Virus record (IMG/VR): IMGVR_UViG_3300033998_000457 | Coordinates: 1-40,795 of that record | Source of the DNA: a virus | Direction: 5' to 3' (one strand) | Length of the DNA stretch: 40,795 bases | In this document: piece by piece, positions 1-7,520 of the stretch | Position numbering within the stretch: the first letter of the stretch is position 1 | How the letters are laid out: each line of letters starts with the position of its first letter | The notes under the pieces: model-generated | The model's database searches: none | Told to the model about the DNA's origin: nothing | Seen by the model: the letters and a program-made list of their open reading frames with translations, nothing else | Program-made: the position numbers and the translations under genes

Positions 1-774
1 TTAAATTTTTTTATAGTATGCAATTATAGTAATTATAATCAAAACAAAGCAAACCAAATTAAATATGTATGCTATTGGATATTTCTTAAAACATTGTATT
101 ACACGTAATCCATACCACCCTTTACAATTATCACACAAATATTTTTTGCATTCTGAACTTATTTCTTTTTTTGTTAATTTGGATATAGAATGCAAAAGCA
201 TAAATATTATGTTAAACGTAACAAATCCAACTATTAATATCACAAAAGTTAAACGATATTTACTTACCAAGTGCATATTATTTAATGCACTGCCTAAAAT
301 ATTTATACCTCCAAAAAAAGCTATTATTACTGCTGAAAATATACCTAAAATAGATATTATATCTCCATATATCATTTTAAGTTTTTCCTCTTGTTCATTA
401 AATAAAGTTTGTAGTTCCTTTTTAGATTCATCTGTATAGTTTTTAACTATTTTTAATTGTTCTTCATTGTGTTTCTTCCTTATAGTTTCTAAAACTACAT
501 GATCGTACATCTTATCAACTTTTTCTGCATATTCATTCATATTATTTTTTTTTAAATAATCTACAAGTAATAATAAATTACCAATTAAATATTCTGTATC
601 CTGATCATCTAATTTATACAAAACATAAGAGGATATTCCTGAATAATGGTGTCTTTTATTTTTATCATAAAAATCAACAATATTAGCAGCAATTTCTTCT
701 TTACGTTTATCATTATCTTTTTCTATATCAAAATCAGAAATTTCTTCTAGTAAATTATGTATTTTATCCCTCAT
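1..774 (-). CDS. Four-helix membrane protein, candidate toxin/exclusion partner of Panacea protein
   Basis: A 257-aa protein. Its first about 135 residues are soluble, charged and helical. A hydrophobic pair follows at about 138-160 (IISILGIFSAVIIAFFGG) and 173-195, then a short Cys-containing stretch (CKKYLCDNCKGWYG, about 208-221) and a last membrane segment at about 234-253. The layout, a cytosolic helical domain followed by paired C-terminal helices, resembles SLATT-like or other membrane effectors, but I do not recognise a named family. It lies 2 nt downstream of the Panacea-domain gene and must be co-transcribed with it. Panacea antitoxins are known to pair with many toxin types, including small membrane proteins, so a membrane-acting toxin or superinfection-exclusion role is inferred. 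Its stop codon is the first base of the window, so nothing can be said about what follows it. Confidence 0.75.
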   Translation of the reverse strand: MRDKIHNLLEEISDFDIEKDNDKRKEEIAANIVDFYDKNKRHHYSGISSYVLYKLDDQDTEYLIGNLLLLVDYLKKNNMNEYAEKVDKMYDHVVLETIRKKHNEEQLKIVKNYTDESKKELQTLFNEQEEKLKMIYGDIISILGIFSAVIIAFFGGINILGSALNNMHLVSKYRLTFVILIVGFVTFNIIFMLLHSISKLTKKEISSECKKYLCDNCKGWYGLRVIQCFKKYPIAYIFNLVCFVLIIITIIAYYKKI

Positions 775-776
775 TA

Positions 777-1298
777 CTATCCCCCATATATTCTATTTTT
801 ATTTTTTTCAAAATAATCCTTTATACTATCAATTGAAATTATTTCATTTCTTTCACTATATTTTTCCCAAGGGTCCTCCATATGCGTTCTTTTTACTAAT
901 TCCCACGCATCAATTCCCAAATACCCATCTATCACTTTATCAATTAACCTTTTGTCTTCATTCAAAATTTTATTTTGTTCAAATTCTTCAAATTTTGTAA
1001 TAAACTTTAAGTTCTCTTTGTCTAAAAGAAGTTTATAATAACCCTTTTGAATATCCGAAATTTCATTATTTGCGTAATCTTTATATTCATCATAAACTTC
1101 CTTCACGACAGGCCCATGTCTCCAATTTAAAATTTCCTCTTTAAAACAAGGAATCCCTTTTTCAACTAAAAATGCAGCTTGAATATAATACAATATTTTT
1201 TGTAATTTTAAGTTACTTACTGGATTCCCTTTTTCAATAGCATAATTAATTACATATTGAGCTATATCTAAAGCGTTATATTTTCCCTCCTTGTTCAT
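777..1298 (-). CDS. Panacea-domain (SocA-like, DUF4065) protein, probable antitoxin
   Basis: The core ALDIAQYVINYAIEKGNPVS, LKLQKILYYIQAAFLVEKG and ILNWRHGPVVKEVYDEYK is the hallmark of the Panacea/SocA-like domain (formerly DUF4065), found in phage GepA proteins and in antitoxins. Two starts are possible. I chose the ATG at 1298, which gives the usual N-terminus MNKEGKYNALDIAQ and has AAGGGGG 8 nt upstream. The ATG at 1403 adds 35 residues and also has a GGAGG site, 10 nt away. The gene follows its own promoter region and two terminators that insulate it from the lysis genes, so it can be expressed in the lysogen. It directly precedes the membrane protein gene. Family assignment is firm; the antitoxin role is inferred from the gene pair. 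Confidence 0.85.
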   Translation of the reverse strand: MNKEGKYNALDIAQYVINYAIEKGNPVSNLKLQKILYYIQAAFLVEKGIPCFKEEILNWRHGPVVKEVYDEYKDYANNEISDIQKGYYKLLLDKENLKFITKFEEFEQNKILNEDKRLIDKVIDGYLGIDAWELVKRTHMEDPWEKYSERNEIISIDSIKDYFEKNKNRIYGG

Positions 1299-1430
1299 AA
1301 TAAAATCCCCCTTATCTTTTATTTCTTCATCTGTAATATATTTCTTGCCATTGTCAGAATTAATGAACAATTTCATCAAATTAAATAATACTTTTTTTAA
1401 CATATATTATATACCTCCATTGCTGTTAAT

Positions 1431-1458
1431 ACAATACATTTAATGTTAATATTTTCAA
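1431..1458 (-). promoter_or_regulatory. Possible promoter of Panacea/membrane-protein operon
   Basis: On the minus strand TTGAAA (1453-1458) is followed after 16 nt by TATTGT (1431-1436), in the only untranslated space between the lysis terminators and the operon start. The -10 match is imperfect. The case rests mainly on location. Confidence 0.35.
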
Positions 1459-1528
1459 ATACATATTTACTAATATTTATTTTGATTCTTCCACATTTAG
1501 AATTAAAATATAACTCAAAAAATAAAAA

Positions 1529-1560
1529 ATCCTGACACTATCTTTCGACAGTACCAGGAT
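1529..1560 (-). terminator. Strong intrinsic terminator downstream of the late operon
   Basis: In the minus-strand RNA, 14 consecutive pairs (several G-U) form between 1547-1560 and 1529-1542, closed by a GAAA tetraloop. They are followed by a T-rich tract (TTTTTTATTTTTT). It is the second of two stacked terminators after the lysis genes. Confidence 0.85.
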
Positions 1561-1580
1561 AAAATTAAAAAAAGAAAAAG

Positions 1581-1600
1581 CCCCAGCCTATTTGCTGGGG
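1581..1600 (-). terminator. Intrinsic terminator at the end of the lysis genes
   Basis: CCCCAGC/GCTGGGG stem with a 6-nt loop, then CTTTTTCTTTTTTT on the minus strand. The stop codon of the holin-like gene (1588-1590) lies inside the hairpin. Confidence 0.88.
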
Positions 1601-1761
1601 TTCTTCGCAACTGATTGTCCGAAATATACACCTACAACCATCATATATGCAGCCATGAACTGTTCTGATGTGATTTTGCCTATCAATGCTAAATAGCAAA
1701 ATACAAGTGTCATAAAAATTGATATAAGCCACTTCGCACTTAAGAATTTATTCCAATTCAT
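1588..1761 (-). CDS. Small holin-like membrane protein
   Basis: A 57-aa protein, MNWNKFLSAKWLISIFMTL..., with one clear membrane segment (about residues 11-29) and a second weaker hydrophobic stretch (about 38-50, AAYMMVVGVYFGQSV). The start at 1761 is chosen over the upstream in-frame ATG at 1779 because AGGAGG sits 6 nt before it; the longer form would place that ribosome site inside the coding region. It overlaps the 3' context of the amidase gene and is last in the lysis block XhlA - amidase - this gene. Size, topology and position fit a holin or holin partner that lets the amidase reach the wall. No family is recognised with certainty. Confidence 0.7.
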   Translation of the reverse strand: MNWNKFLSAKWLISIFMTLVFCYLALIGKITSEQFMAAYMMVVGVYFGQSVAKNPSK

Positions 1762-1771
1762 ACTATCCCTC

Positions 1772-2464
1772 CTATTCAAATAAAGATTTTCTTGTAGCAG
1801 GTCCTACATATCCATCTACAACAAGGCCCTTCTTTTTCTGAAAATCTCTCACAGCTCTATCAGTAGCAGGGCCAAAACTACCATCTACTGCAAGATTATA
1901 TCCAAATTCATTCAGTTTCTCTTGTAGTTTTTTAACATATTCTCCCTTATGGCCCATCTTCATAATAGGCCAGTCTGGGATTTTTCTTTCTTTCAATTGT
2001 TCCTTGAACAATTGCCATTTTGACCAATTATTCGCTGACATTGAAGCAGGACAAAGTTTCCTTGATGTGTCATAATGTCGCACAACTCGGTCAAGTGGAA
2101 TGTTGTACTTCTTCATCAAATACTTTGTTAGTTCAATAGTGTTTGCAACTGCTTTGTTGTAGTCTCCGTCTGCATTTACACAAATTTCAATCCCTATGCT
2201 GTTTTTATTAGTTATGCCGAACTTGCCTTTCCCATCCCCACAATGCCAGCTTGCGTTGGCTTCATCAACTATTTGTAATATTTTTTTATCGTCTACAAAG
2301 TAGTGTGCACTTGCGTTTCTGTTGCCACCATTGAAATAATTGTAGTGTGCGTCTGCGTTTGCACCTTTGTTTTTGTTGCCTGTATCGTGAATGACAATAT
2401 ATTTTATTGTTTGTCCATTTCTTGAGCTGTAGTTATATTTTATCAGCTTTTTTTCGATGTTCAT
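1772..2464 (-). CDS. Endolysin: N-acetylmuramoyl-L-alanine amidase with peptidoglycan-binding domain
   Basis: A 230-aa protein in two parts. Residues about 5-160 are an Amidase_2 (PGRP/T7 lysozyme-like) zinc amidase: VIHDTGN carries the first zinc His, followed by SAHYFVDD, ASWHCGDG, and VRHYDTSRKLCPAS with the second zinc His and the Cys ligand. Residues about 167-230 are a PG_binding_1 domain (MGHKGEYVKKLQEKLNEFGY ... DGSFGPATDRAVRDFQKK). It cuts the bond between N-acetylmuramic acid and L-alanine to lyse the host. There is no signal peptide, so export depends on the neighbouring holin-type proteins. The stop overlaps the longer form of the holin-like gene. Confidence 0.95.
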   Translation of the reverse strand: MNIEKKLIKYNYSSRNGQTIKYIVIHDTGNKNKGANADAHYNYFNGGNRNASAHYFVDDKKILQIVDEANASWHCGDGKGKFGITNKNSIGIEICVNADGDYNKAVANTIELTKYLMKKYNIPLDRVVRHYDTSRKLCPASMSANNWSKWQLFKEQLKERKIPDWPIMKMGHKGEYVKKLQEKLNEFGYNLAVDGSFGPATDRAVRDFQKKKGLVVDGYVGPATRKSLFE

Positions 2465-2468
2465 ACTT

Positions 2469-2768
2469 TCACCTTCCTAATACATTTGATACTAAAAAAG
2501 CAACAGCTCCCGAAATGAGAGCTGTTATAACCTTATCCCAGTTATTTGCTGGTCTTTTTTCTATGTCGTCTATTTTATCCGCTATCTTACCTACTGCTTT
2601 TCTTATATCGTTTATTGCTTCAAATATCCTGTCAAACTTTTCTTCAAACTTTGCATTTGTTTGCTTCATATCAATTATGTCGGCTCTGATGTTGTCTACA
2701 TCTTTTTCAAGCTCAGACACTCTTTTTGCAAGAGTGTCTACATAGATACAGTCTTTGCAGTCATTCAT
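2469..2768 (-). CDS. xhlA: XhlA-family hemolysin/holin accessory protein
   Basis: A 99-aa protein: a soluble coiled coil (residues about 10-72, heptads around VSELEKDVDNIRADIIDMKQ) and one C-terminal membrane segment (VITALISGAVAFLVSNVLGR). This is the layout of XhlA from PBSX-like prophages, which acts with a holin and an amidase in lysis. It lies 4 nt upstream of the amidase gene. A CxxC (CKDC) near the start is unusual and its role is unknown. Confidence 0.88.
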   Translation of the reverse strand: MNDCKDCIYVDTLAKRVSELEKDVDNIRADIIDMKQTNAKFEEKFDRIFEAINDIRKAVGKIADKIDDIEKRPANNWDKVITALISGAVAFLVSNVLGR

Positions 2769-2816
2769 GTTGCACCTCCGATTATTTTGTAATTAAATTA
2801 AAGTCCACTATGTCAC

Positions 2817-2844
2817 CCCCCTCTCTTTAAATAGAAAGAGGGGG
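2817..2844 (-). other. GC-rich stem-loop between tail and lysis genes
   Basis: An 8-bp stem (CCCCCTCT with AGAGGGGG-type pairing) encloses an A/T loop. There is no U tract on the minus strand, so it is more likely an RNA-processing or attenuation structure than a terminator. Confidence 0.4.
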
Positions 2845-2851
2845 AATAAAA

Positions 2852-3028
2852 CTATTCACCCTCTTGTTGTGTTTCTTTATTTGCTTGTTGTTGTTGCTTT
2901 TGATTATTAATGTTTAAAATTGTTATTTGTTGTAAAATGTTTTCAAGGACTAGTTCTACCACTTCGGCAGGTAAACCACTATCATTAATCACTTTCACAA
3001 TGTCATTTCTAAAATTTTTAAGTTGCAT
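2852..3028 (-). CDS. Small phage protein, 58 aa, Gln-rich tail
   Basis: Not recognised. The reading frame MQLKNFRNDIVKVINDSGLP runs to a Gln-rich end (NNQKQQQQANKETQQEGE). It has a GGGGG ribosome site 6 nt before the ATG and fills the space between the 104-aa gene and the stem-loop before xhlA. Small proteins with an N-terminal helix of the type LPAEVVELVLENILQQ are common between tail fiber and lysis genes of Firmicute phages. Confidence 0.7.
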   Translation of the reverse strand: MQLKNFRNDIVKVINDSGLPAEVVELVLENILQQITILNINNQKQQQQANKETQQEGE

Positions 3029-3061
3029 ATTTCTACCCCCTTTATTAAATATATTCTGTTA

Positions 3062-3376
3062 TTAAATATCTTCTGCGTTTACAAACGTTTTATCATATAA
3101 CTCATTATTTTTAACAAATTCATATGCTTGTCTTAATGGGTTGTTATTTAATTCATTTAACAAGTCAGTATTAAAGAATTTATCAAATTCTTTTGGATTA
3201 CAATTAAAAGTTTTAATATCAAGTGGGGTTGAGTTATTATCTCTTGCTTCCTTGTTTAAATACCCCGCTATACGTATTTTTGCTATTTTATATTGATAAT
3301 TAACTCCTAACTCAATAATTCTCCAATATGAAGCATTTACTCCATATAAAGTTGGCAATTCTTTTTGTAACGCCAT
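3062..3376 (-). CDS. Hypothetical protein after the tail fiber gene
   Basis: A 104-aa soluble protein (starts MALQKELPTLYGVNASYWRI; it then has IAKIRIAGYLNKEARDNN). It has a good ribosome site (AGGAGGTGG). It lies between the tail tip/fiber gene and the lysis block. Short beta-rich proteins beginning with this kind of YGVNASYWRI motif often follow tail fiber genes in Gram-positive phages, so a baseplate or tail accessory role is inferred. Confidence 0.75.
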   Translation of the reverse strand: MALQKELPTLYGVNASYWRIIELGVNYQYKIAKIRIAGYLNKEARDNNSTPLDIKTFNCNPKEFDKFFNTDLLNELNNNPLRQAYEFVKNNELYDKTFVNAEDI

Positions 3377-3402
3377 TAAACCACCTCCTATATAATATAA
3401 CC

Positions 3403-3443
3403 CACAAGGAAAGGGGTTTGTGAATTATTCCCCTAACCTTGTG
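3403..3443 (-). terminator. Long stem-loop at end of the tail fiber gene
   Basis: CACAAGG/CCTTGTG and AGGGG/CCCCT arms flank the fiber stop codon. On the minus strand the stem is followed by GGTTATATTATAT rather than a clean U run. It is probably a weak terminator or an mRNA-stabilising hairpin. Confidence 0.5.
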
Positions 3444-6400
3444 TTTAATTCCTGAATTTTTATTGTTAATTCTTCAACTTTATTTTGAAGTTCTTTAACG
3501 ACTGCCCCTATAAAAGCGGAGAATTCATAAATGCCTAAACTCTTTGTAAATTCTCCTGTAGACGCTTCATAATCTTGAACGTAATATGGAAGGTCTTGCA
3601 CCATAGCGCCCAAATGATAATCCCATTCGCCTTCTTTGCTGTTTAATTTATATGTGTAGAAGTTTATACTTTTAAACGTTTCGTAAAGGTCTTGTGTATC
3701 GGCAGGTAATATATCAGCCTTTTCTTCAATGTTTGACGATGTTGCGACACCACCGTAAGAATATATTTTAAACATTCTTCTATTTGGAGTCCCTACATAA
3801 CCAAATGCGTCTGCGTGGGGAATTAAAGTAGGTTCTCCATAACCATTACTACTTGTTCCATCATCATTCATAATAAATTTTCTATTGTTATCACCATAGG
3901 TATACATATTAAAATGTATTTCTGATGAAGTACCTGTTGCCGCATTGAAATAAAGCCCAGCATCTGCTTCTTGTGATATTGACATATTCAAATTGCCCGG
4001 GACACCAAAACCTATCCAACCATATCTTGTGGACTGTGCATCACTATCTGGATAAAATGCCATATATATGTGGTCAGTTGAACTACCTGCTTTTAAATTT
4101 AATACCTTTCCGCTACCTGCTTGTAGGGTTAATTCCCCAACAACGTGTAGTTTTGTATCAGGGGACATTGTTCCAAGTCCCATTTTACCGTCTGTGGTAA
4201 TTGTTGCTATTGGCTCTGCTACCAATGTTCCACTACCGTTACGACGCACTGGTGCTGTTGATATATGCAGGTTAGGGGTAACACTACCATAATCATACAG
4301 ATGCCCTATAAAGAAATTTCCTGTTTCACTTGCTTGTGCTGTATTACCAAACAGTATTCCTGCAACATCTTTCTCATCAGAACCACGTTTAACTTCTATG
4401 AGAGTGTTACCTCTTGTTACATTAAACCCCGCCTTCATTGAAAGAGTGCTACCATTTACTGTAAAGTTGCTGTACCCAGAAATTTCAAAGGTATTTGTTG
4501 CCCTATATGTTGCGAAACTCACATCACCTTCGGTTGAAATGTTAACCAACCCAGACGCCCACGAGTCATTTGATACTAATGTTATATCATATATTGCAGG
4601 ACACCTTTCCGCATATTGCCCTCTACCTGTTTCATTCAAGAAGTATATAGCGTGTTGATTAACATCTTCTTCAACCCAATAATTCCCAGAGAATATATTA
4701 AGATTAGAGTTAGATACTTTGATAGCTGTTCCAAGTTCATTTACAACAATGGGGTTATTGTTTGGGTCAGTTCCTACTGTAAACGCTATGTTTCCAAAAG
4801 CGTCTTTCACTGTAATTGCACCATTATTAACAGTTATACCATTTGTATCCAACACTACCACATCTTTATTACTTGCGTCTTTAACAAAGATTTTTGCACC
4901 ATTTACACCATCTTTTACTGTCAATGCCCCTGTTGTTATTTTTGTTGCGTCTAAATCTGCTATTTTCGCATTTGTGATTGAGCCATCAGCAATTTTCACA
5001 GTAGTTATTGCACCGTCTGCTATAATCGCACTACCTGCTGTTATTGTATTTGCTGCTATCTCATTAGCTGTTATAGTCCTTGAAGCTATTTTGTCTGCCG
5101 TTATAGCACCTGCTACAATCTTGTCCCCTGTTATTGAATTTGCTGATATATGATTGTTTTGAATAGCGTTATTTGCAATTTTATTTGCATCTACTGCACT
5201 ATTTGCTATCTTATCACTTGTTATAGCACCAGTTGATATTTGTTCATCAGTGTGTGGTTTCCATTCACTCGCCACACTACCTCTTTGTAGCATAGGTCTT
5301 GCAACCCATATTCTACCATTACGAGTAGGATTGCACCTTATTCTAACTCTTGTCGTTCCTGTGGGGGCTGTTCCACTTACTATAAATCTTTGCCACGTAT
5401 TGTTGTTTGTAGGTAATATAGAAGTGGATGTTGTTGATATTCTTGATGTATCGTTATACCACTCAAATGCTAAATCTACACCTCTATCAAGTGTTGTTTT
5501 ATCATCTGTATAACTATAAACACTTGCTACAAATTTTTGCCCTGCGGTTGCGGGTATAAACTCGCTATATATTGCATACCACTTATCGGCTGTTTCACCT
5601 GTTATATCTGCTTTCATTGTATTAGAGGTATCATATTTTACACTTGTATCTCTTGTCCATTTACCAGTCGTTACAGTCCAATACGATGCATCATTTAACC
5701 ATGCGGTATTATGAATTAAATTGTCGCCATCAATGGTTAAAGCACCTGCTACTATATTATCAGCCTTTAAATTTACTATATTTACCTTATTAGCATCAAT
5801 AGTTCCTGCTGTTATTTTATTCGCTGTTAGACTTACTATTTTAGCATCTGTTATGCTACCGTCTGCAATTTGTGCTGTTCCAACTGCACCCGTTCCTATT
5901 AGGGCTGTTGTTATAGCACCATTTTGAATTTTTGCTGTACTTATTGAAGCATCAGCAATCTTTGCATTTGTGATTTGTCCATCTCCAATCTTAGCACTCG
6001 TTACTGCTAAGTCATTTATCATTGCAGTATCTACTTTTAAGTTATCTATTCTAGCATTTACAGACTGTAAATCTGTAATATTTGCTTTTTCAATTAAAGC
6101 CTCTTTTATAGCTACTTGTTCACTTGCAATTCTTTCAACTTTTGTTATTACCGTTCCTTTAAAGGTGTATTCTGATTGTCCTTGTGTTTGAGATAAGGCA
6201 AATATTTCAGTTTTAAAAGGTGTATGTGTAATCTGCATAATAGGGATAACTATATTTGTATCGTTTATATTTACAGTTATTTTATCCCCTACATCTAAAT
6301 AAGGAATAGATTGTAATACTATTTTATAAGGTGTATAAGTAAATCCATTTAGTGTAGAATGAATAGAATTTAATATTGTTTGTGTTATGAATGGATTAGA

Positions 6401-7138
6401 TATAACTAATTCTTTTCCATCTGCTGATAATGTTCCTGCTGTTATAGTATTGCCTGCATCGTCTAAAACTACTGTTATTTTGTCTAATCTATAGTCTGTA
6501 TCACTTATTTTTTGGACTTCTATATAATTATCATTTGTAAATGTTTCTGTTGTATTTGTATAAGTATAAAATTCTATTTTATTTTCTCTTGTAAACCTTA
6601 CATTCTTTCCTAACATACCAGCAATAAGACTTAAAACTTCTCTATAAGTATATCCACTTAAACTGTTTTGTATTGTGTATGCTGGTAGTGTTCCTAATAA
6701 AGTAGTGTTTAGTTTTCCTGCTATTTCATTAACTATTTGTGTTATAGTTGCAGGATAAGTTAAGGCACTATAATATATAGACTCTGCTTTTATCATTGTA
6801 TCATAACAAATAATCTCATATACATTATTTTTGTTGCTTATTGAGTCTACCCAAAACACTCCCATAGGTAGATATTCTATATCCCCGTTTATATCTAACC
6901 CAATAAAAAATTCTATTTTTTTAGGACTAACTAATGTTACATCAATTAATTTTATATTTAGTTGTTTTGATATAGCATTTCCTATTTCAAATCCTTCAAT
7001 TCCTGCCATATCATTTATAGTAAAATCAACTAACTTATCTTCATATATAACTGTGTTTGTGTCTATTACTATTTTATATTTAAACTCTCTTGAGGGCTGT
7101 TTAACAAGAGTTTTATAATTGCTACTTACATTATACAT
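3425..7138 (-). CDS. Tail tip / tail fiber protein with C-terminal S74-type chaperone
   Basis: A 1237-aa protein. Residues about 1-330 are a prophage tail-tip (endopeptidase-like) region as in Gram-positive siphophage receptor-binding baseplates. From about 360 to 760 come repeated short segments such as ITNAKIADGSI, DKIASRTITANEIAANTI and AGAITADKIA, typical of trimeric fiber shafts, interrupted at about 470-630 by a beta-sandwich carbohydrate-binding-like domain (LIHNTAWLNDASYWTVTTGK ... WKPHTDEQIS). The last about 100 residues (TSSNIEEKADILPADTQDLY ... a coiled coil ending ELNTRLGE) match the intramolecular chaperone domain of Peptidase_S74, which helps the trimer fold and then cuts itself off; the Ser in TSSNIEEKADI is the likely nucleophile. 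It adsorbs the phage to the cell. Confidence 0.88.
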   Translation of the reverse strand: MYNVSSNYKTLVKQPSREFKYKIVIDTNTVIYEDKLVDFTINDMAGIEGFEIGNAISKQLNIKLIDVTLVSPKKIEFFIGLDINGDIEYLPMGVFWVDSISNKNNVYEIICYDTMIKAESIYYSALTYPATITQIVNEIAGKLNTTLLGTLPAYTIQNSLSGYTYREVLSLIAGMLGKNVRFTRENKIEFYTYTNTTETFTNDNYIEVQKISDTDYRLDKITVVLDDAGNTITAGTLSADGKELVISNPFITQTILNSIHSTLNGFTYTPYKIVLQSIPYLDVGDKITVNINDTNIVIPIMQITHTPFKTEIFALSQTQGQSEYTFKGTVITKVERIASEQVAIKEALIEKANITDLQSVNARIDNLKVDTAMINDLAVTSAKIGDGQITNAKIADASISTAKIQNGAITTALIGTGAVGTAQIADGSITDAKIVSLTANKITAGTIDANKVNIVNLKADNIVAGALTIDGDNLIHNTAWLNDASYWTVTTGKWTRDTSVKYDTSNTMKADITGETADKWYAIYSEFIPATAGQKFVASVYSYTDDKTTLDRGVDLAFEWYNDTSRISTTSTSILPTNNNTWQRFIVSGTAPTGTTRVRIRCNPTRNGRIWVARPMLQRGSVASEWKPHTDEQISTGAITSDKIANSAVDANKIANNAIQNNHISANSITGDKIVAGAITADKIASRTITANEIAANTITAGSAIIADGAITTVKIADGSITNAKIADLDATKITTGALTVKDGVNGAKIFVKDASNKDVVVLDTNGITVNNGAITVKDAFGNIAFTVGTDPNNNPIVVNELGTAIKVSNSNLNIFSGNYWVEEDVNQHAIYFLNETGRGQYAERCPAIYDITLVSNDSWASGLVNISTEGDVSFATYRATNTFEISGYSNFTVNGSTLSMKAGFNVTRGNTLIEVKRGSDEKDVAGILFGNTAQASETGNFFIGHLYDYGSVTPNLHISTAPVRRNGSGTLVAEPIATITTDGKMGLGTMSPDTKLHVVGELTLQAGSGKVLNLKAGSSTDHIYMAFYPDSDAQSTRYGWIGFGVPGNLNMSISQEADAGLYFNAATGTSSEIHFNMYTYGDNNRKFIMNDDGTSSNGYGEPTLIPHADAFGYVGTPNRRMFKIYSYGGVATSSNIEEKADILPADTQDLYETFKSINFYTYKLNSKEGEWDYHLGAMVQDLPYYVQDYEASTGEFTKSLGIYEFSAFIGAVVKELQNKVEELTIKIQELNTRLGE

Positions 7139-7154
7139 TCATCTTTACCCCCTT

Positions 7155-7502
7155 TTATTTTTCTATCAAAGATAACTTCAAACCTTCCCAAACATAATTA
7201 TTACCATCGACTTTAAATAGTGGTGCTGTTCTATCACCTACGTAAAATGTTTTTGTAACAACTTGTCCTGCTTTTGCGTCGGGATATTCTACAGTAAAAA
7301 ATACGTTTGATGTTGCGTTTAAAATAGTTGAAATTTCAGACATTGTTAATACAGACCATTCTAAGTCTAATTTAACCTTCGTTGCTATTCTATCTCTTAT
7401 TAATTCTCCTTTTAGGTTTCTATTACTTTCCCCGTCAATATCATATAAGCTATATCTAAAAATTGACGGGGACTTTACTGTCTGCCCATTGATTTTAAGC
7501 AT
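7155..7502 (-). CDS. Distal tail component-like protein (DUF6711-like)
   Basis: A 115-aa protein, MLKINGQTVKSPSIFRYSLYDID... WEGLKLSLIEK. It sits exactly between the tape measure and tail tip genes, where distal tail proteins lie. Length and sequence resemble the DUF6711 group of phage tail proteins. The role in joining tube and tip is inferred from position. Confidence 0.75.
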   Translation of the reverse strand: MLKINGQTVKSPSIFRYSLYDIDGESNRNLKGELIRDRIATKVKLDLEWSVLTMSEISTILNATSNVFFTVEYPDAKAGQVVTKTFYVGDRTAPLFKVDGNNYVWEGLKLSLIEK

Positions 7503-7520
7503 TTAAAGTCCCCTCCTTTG

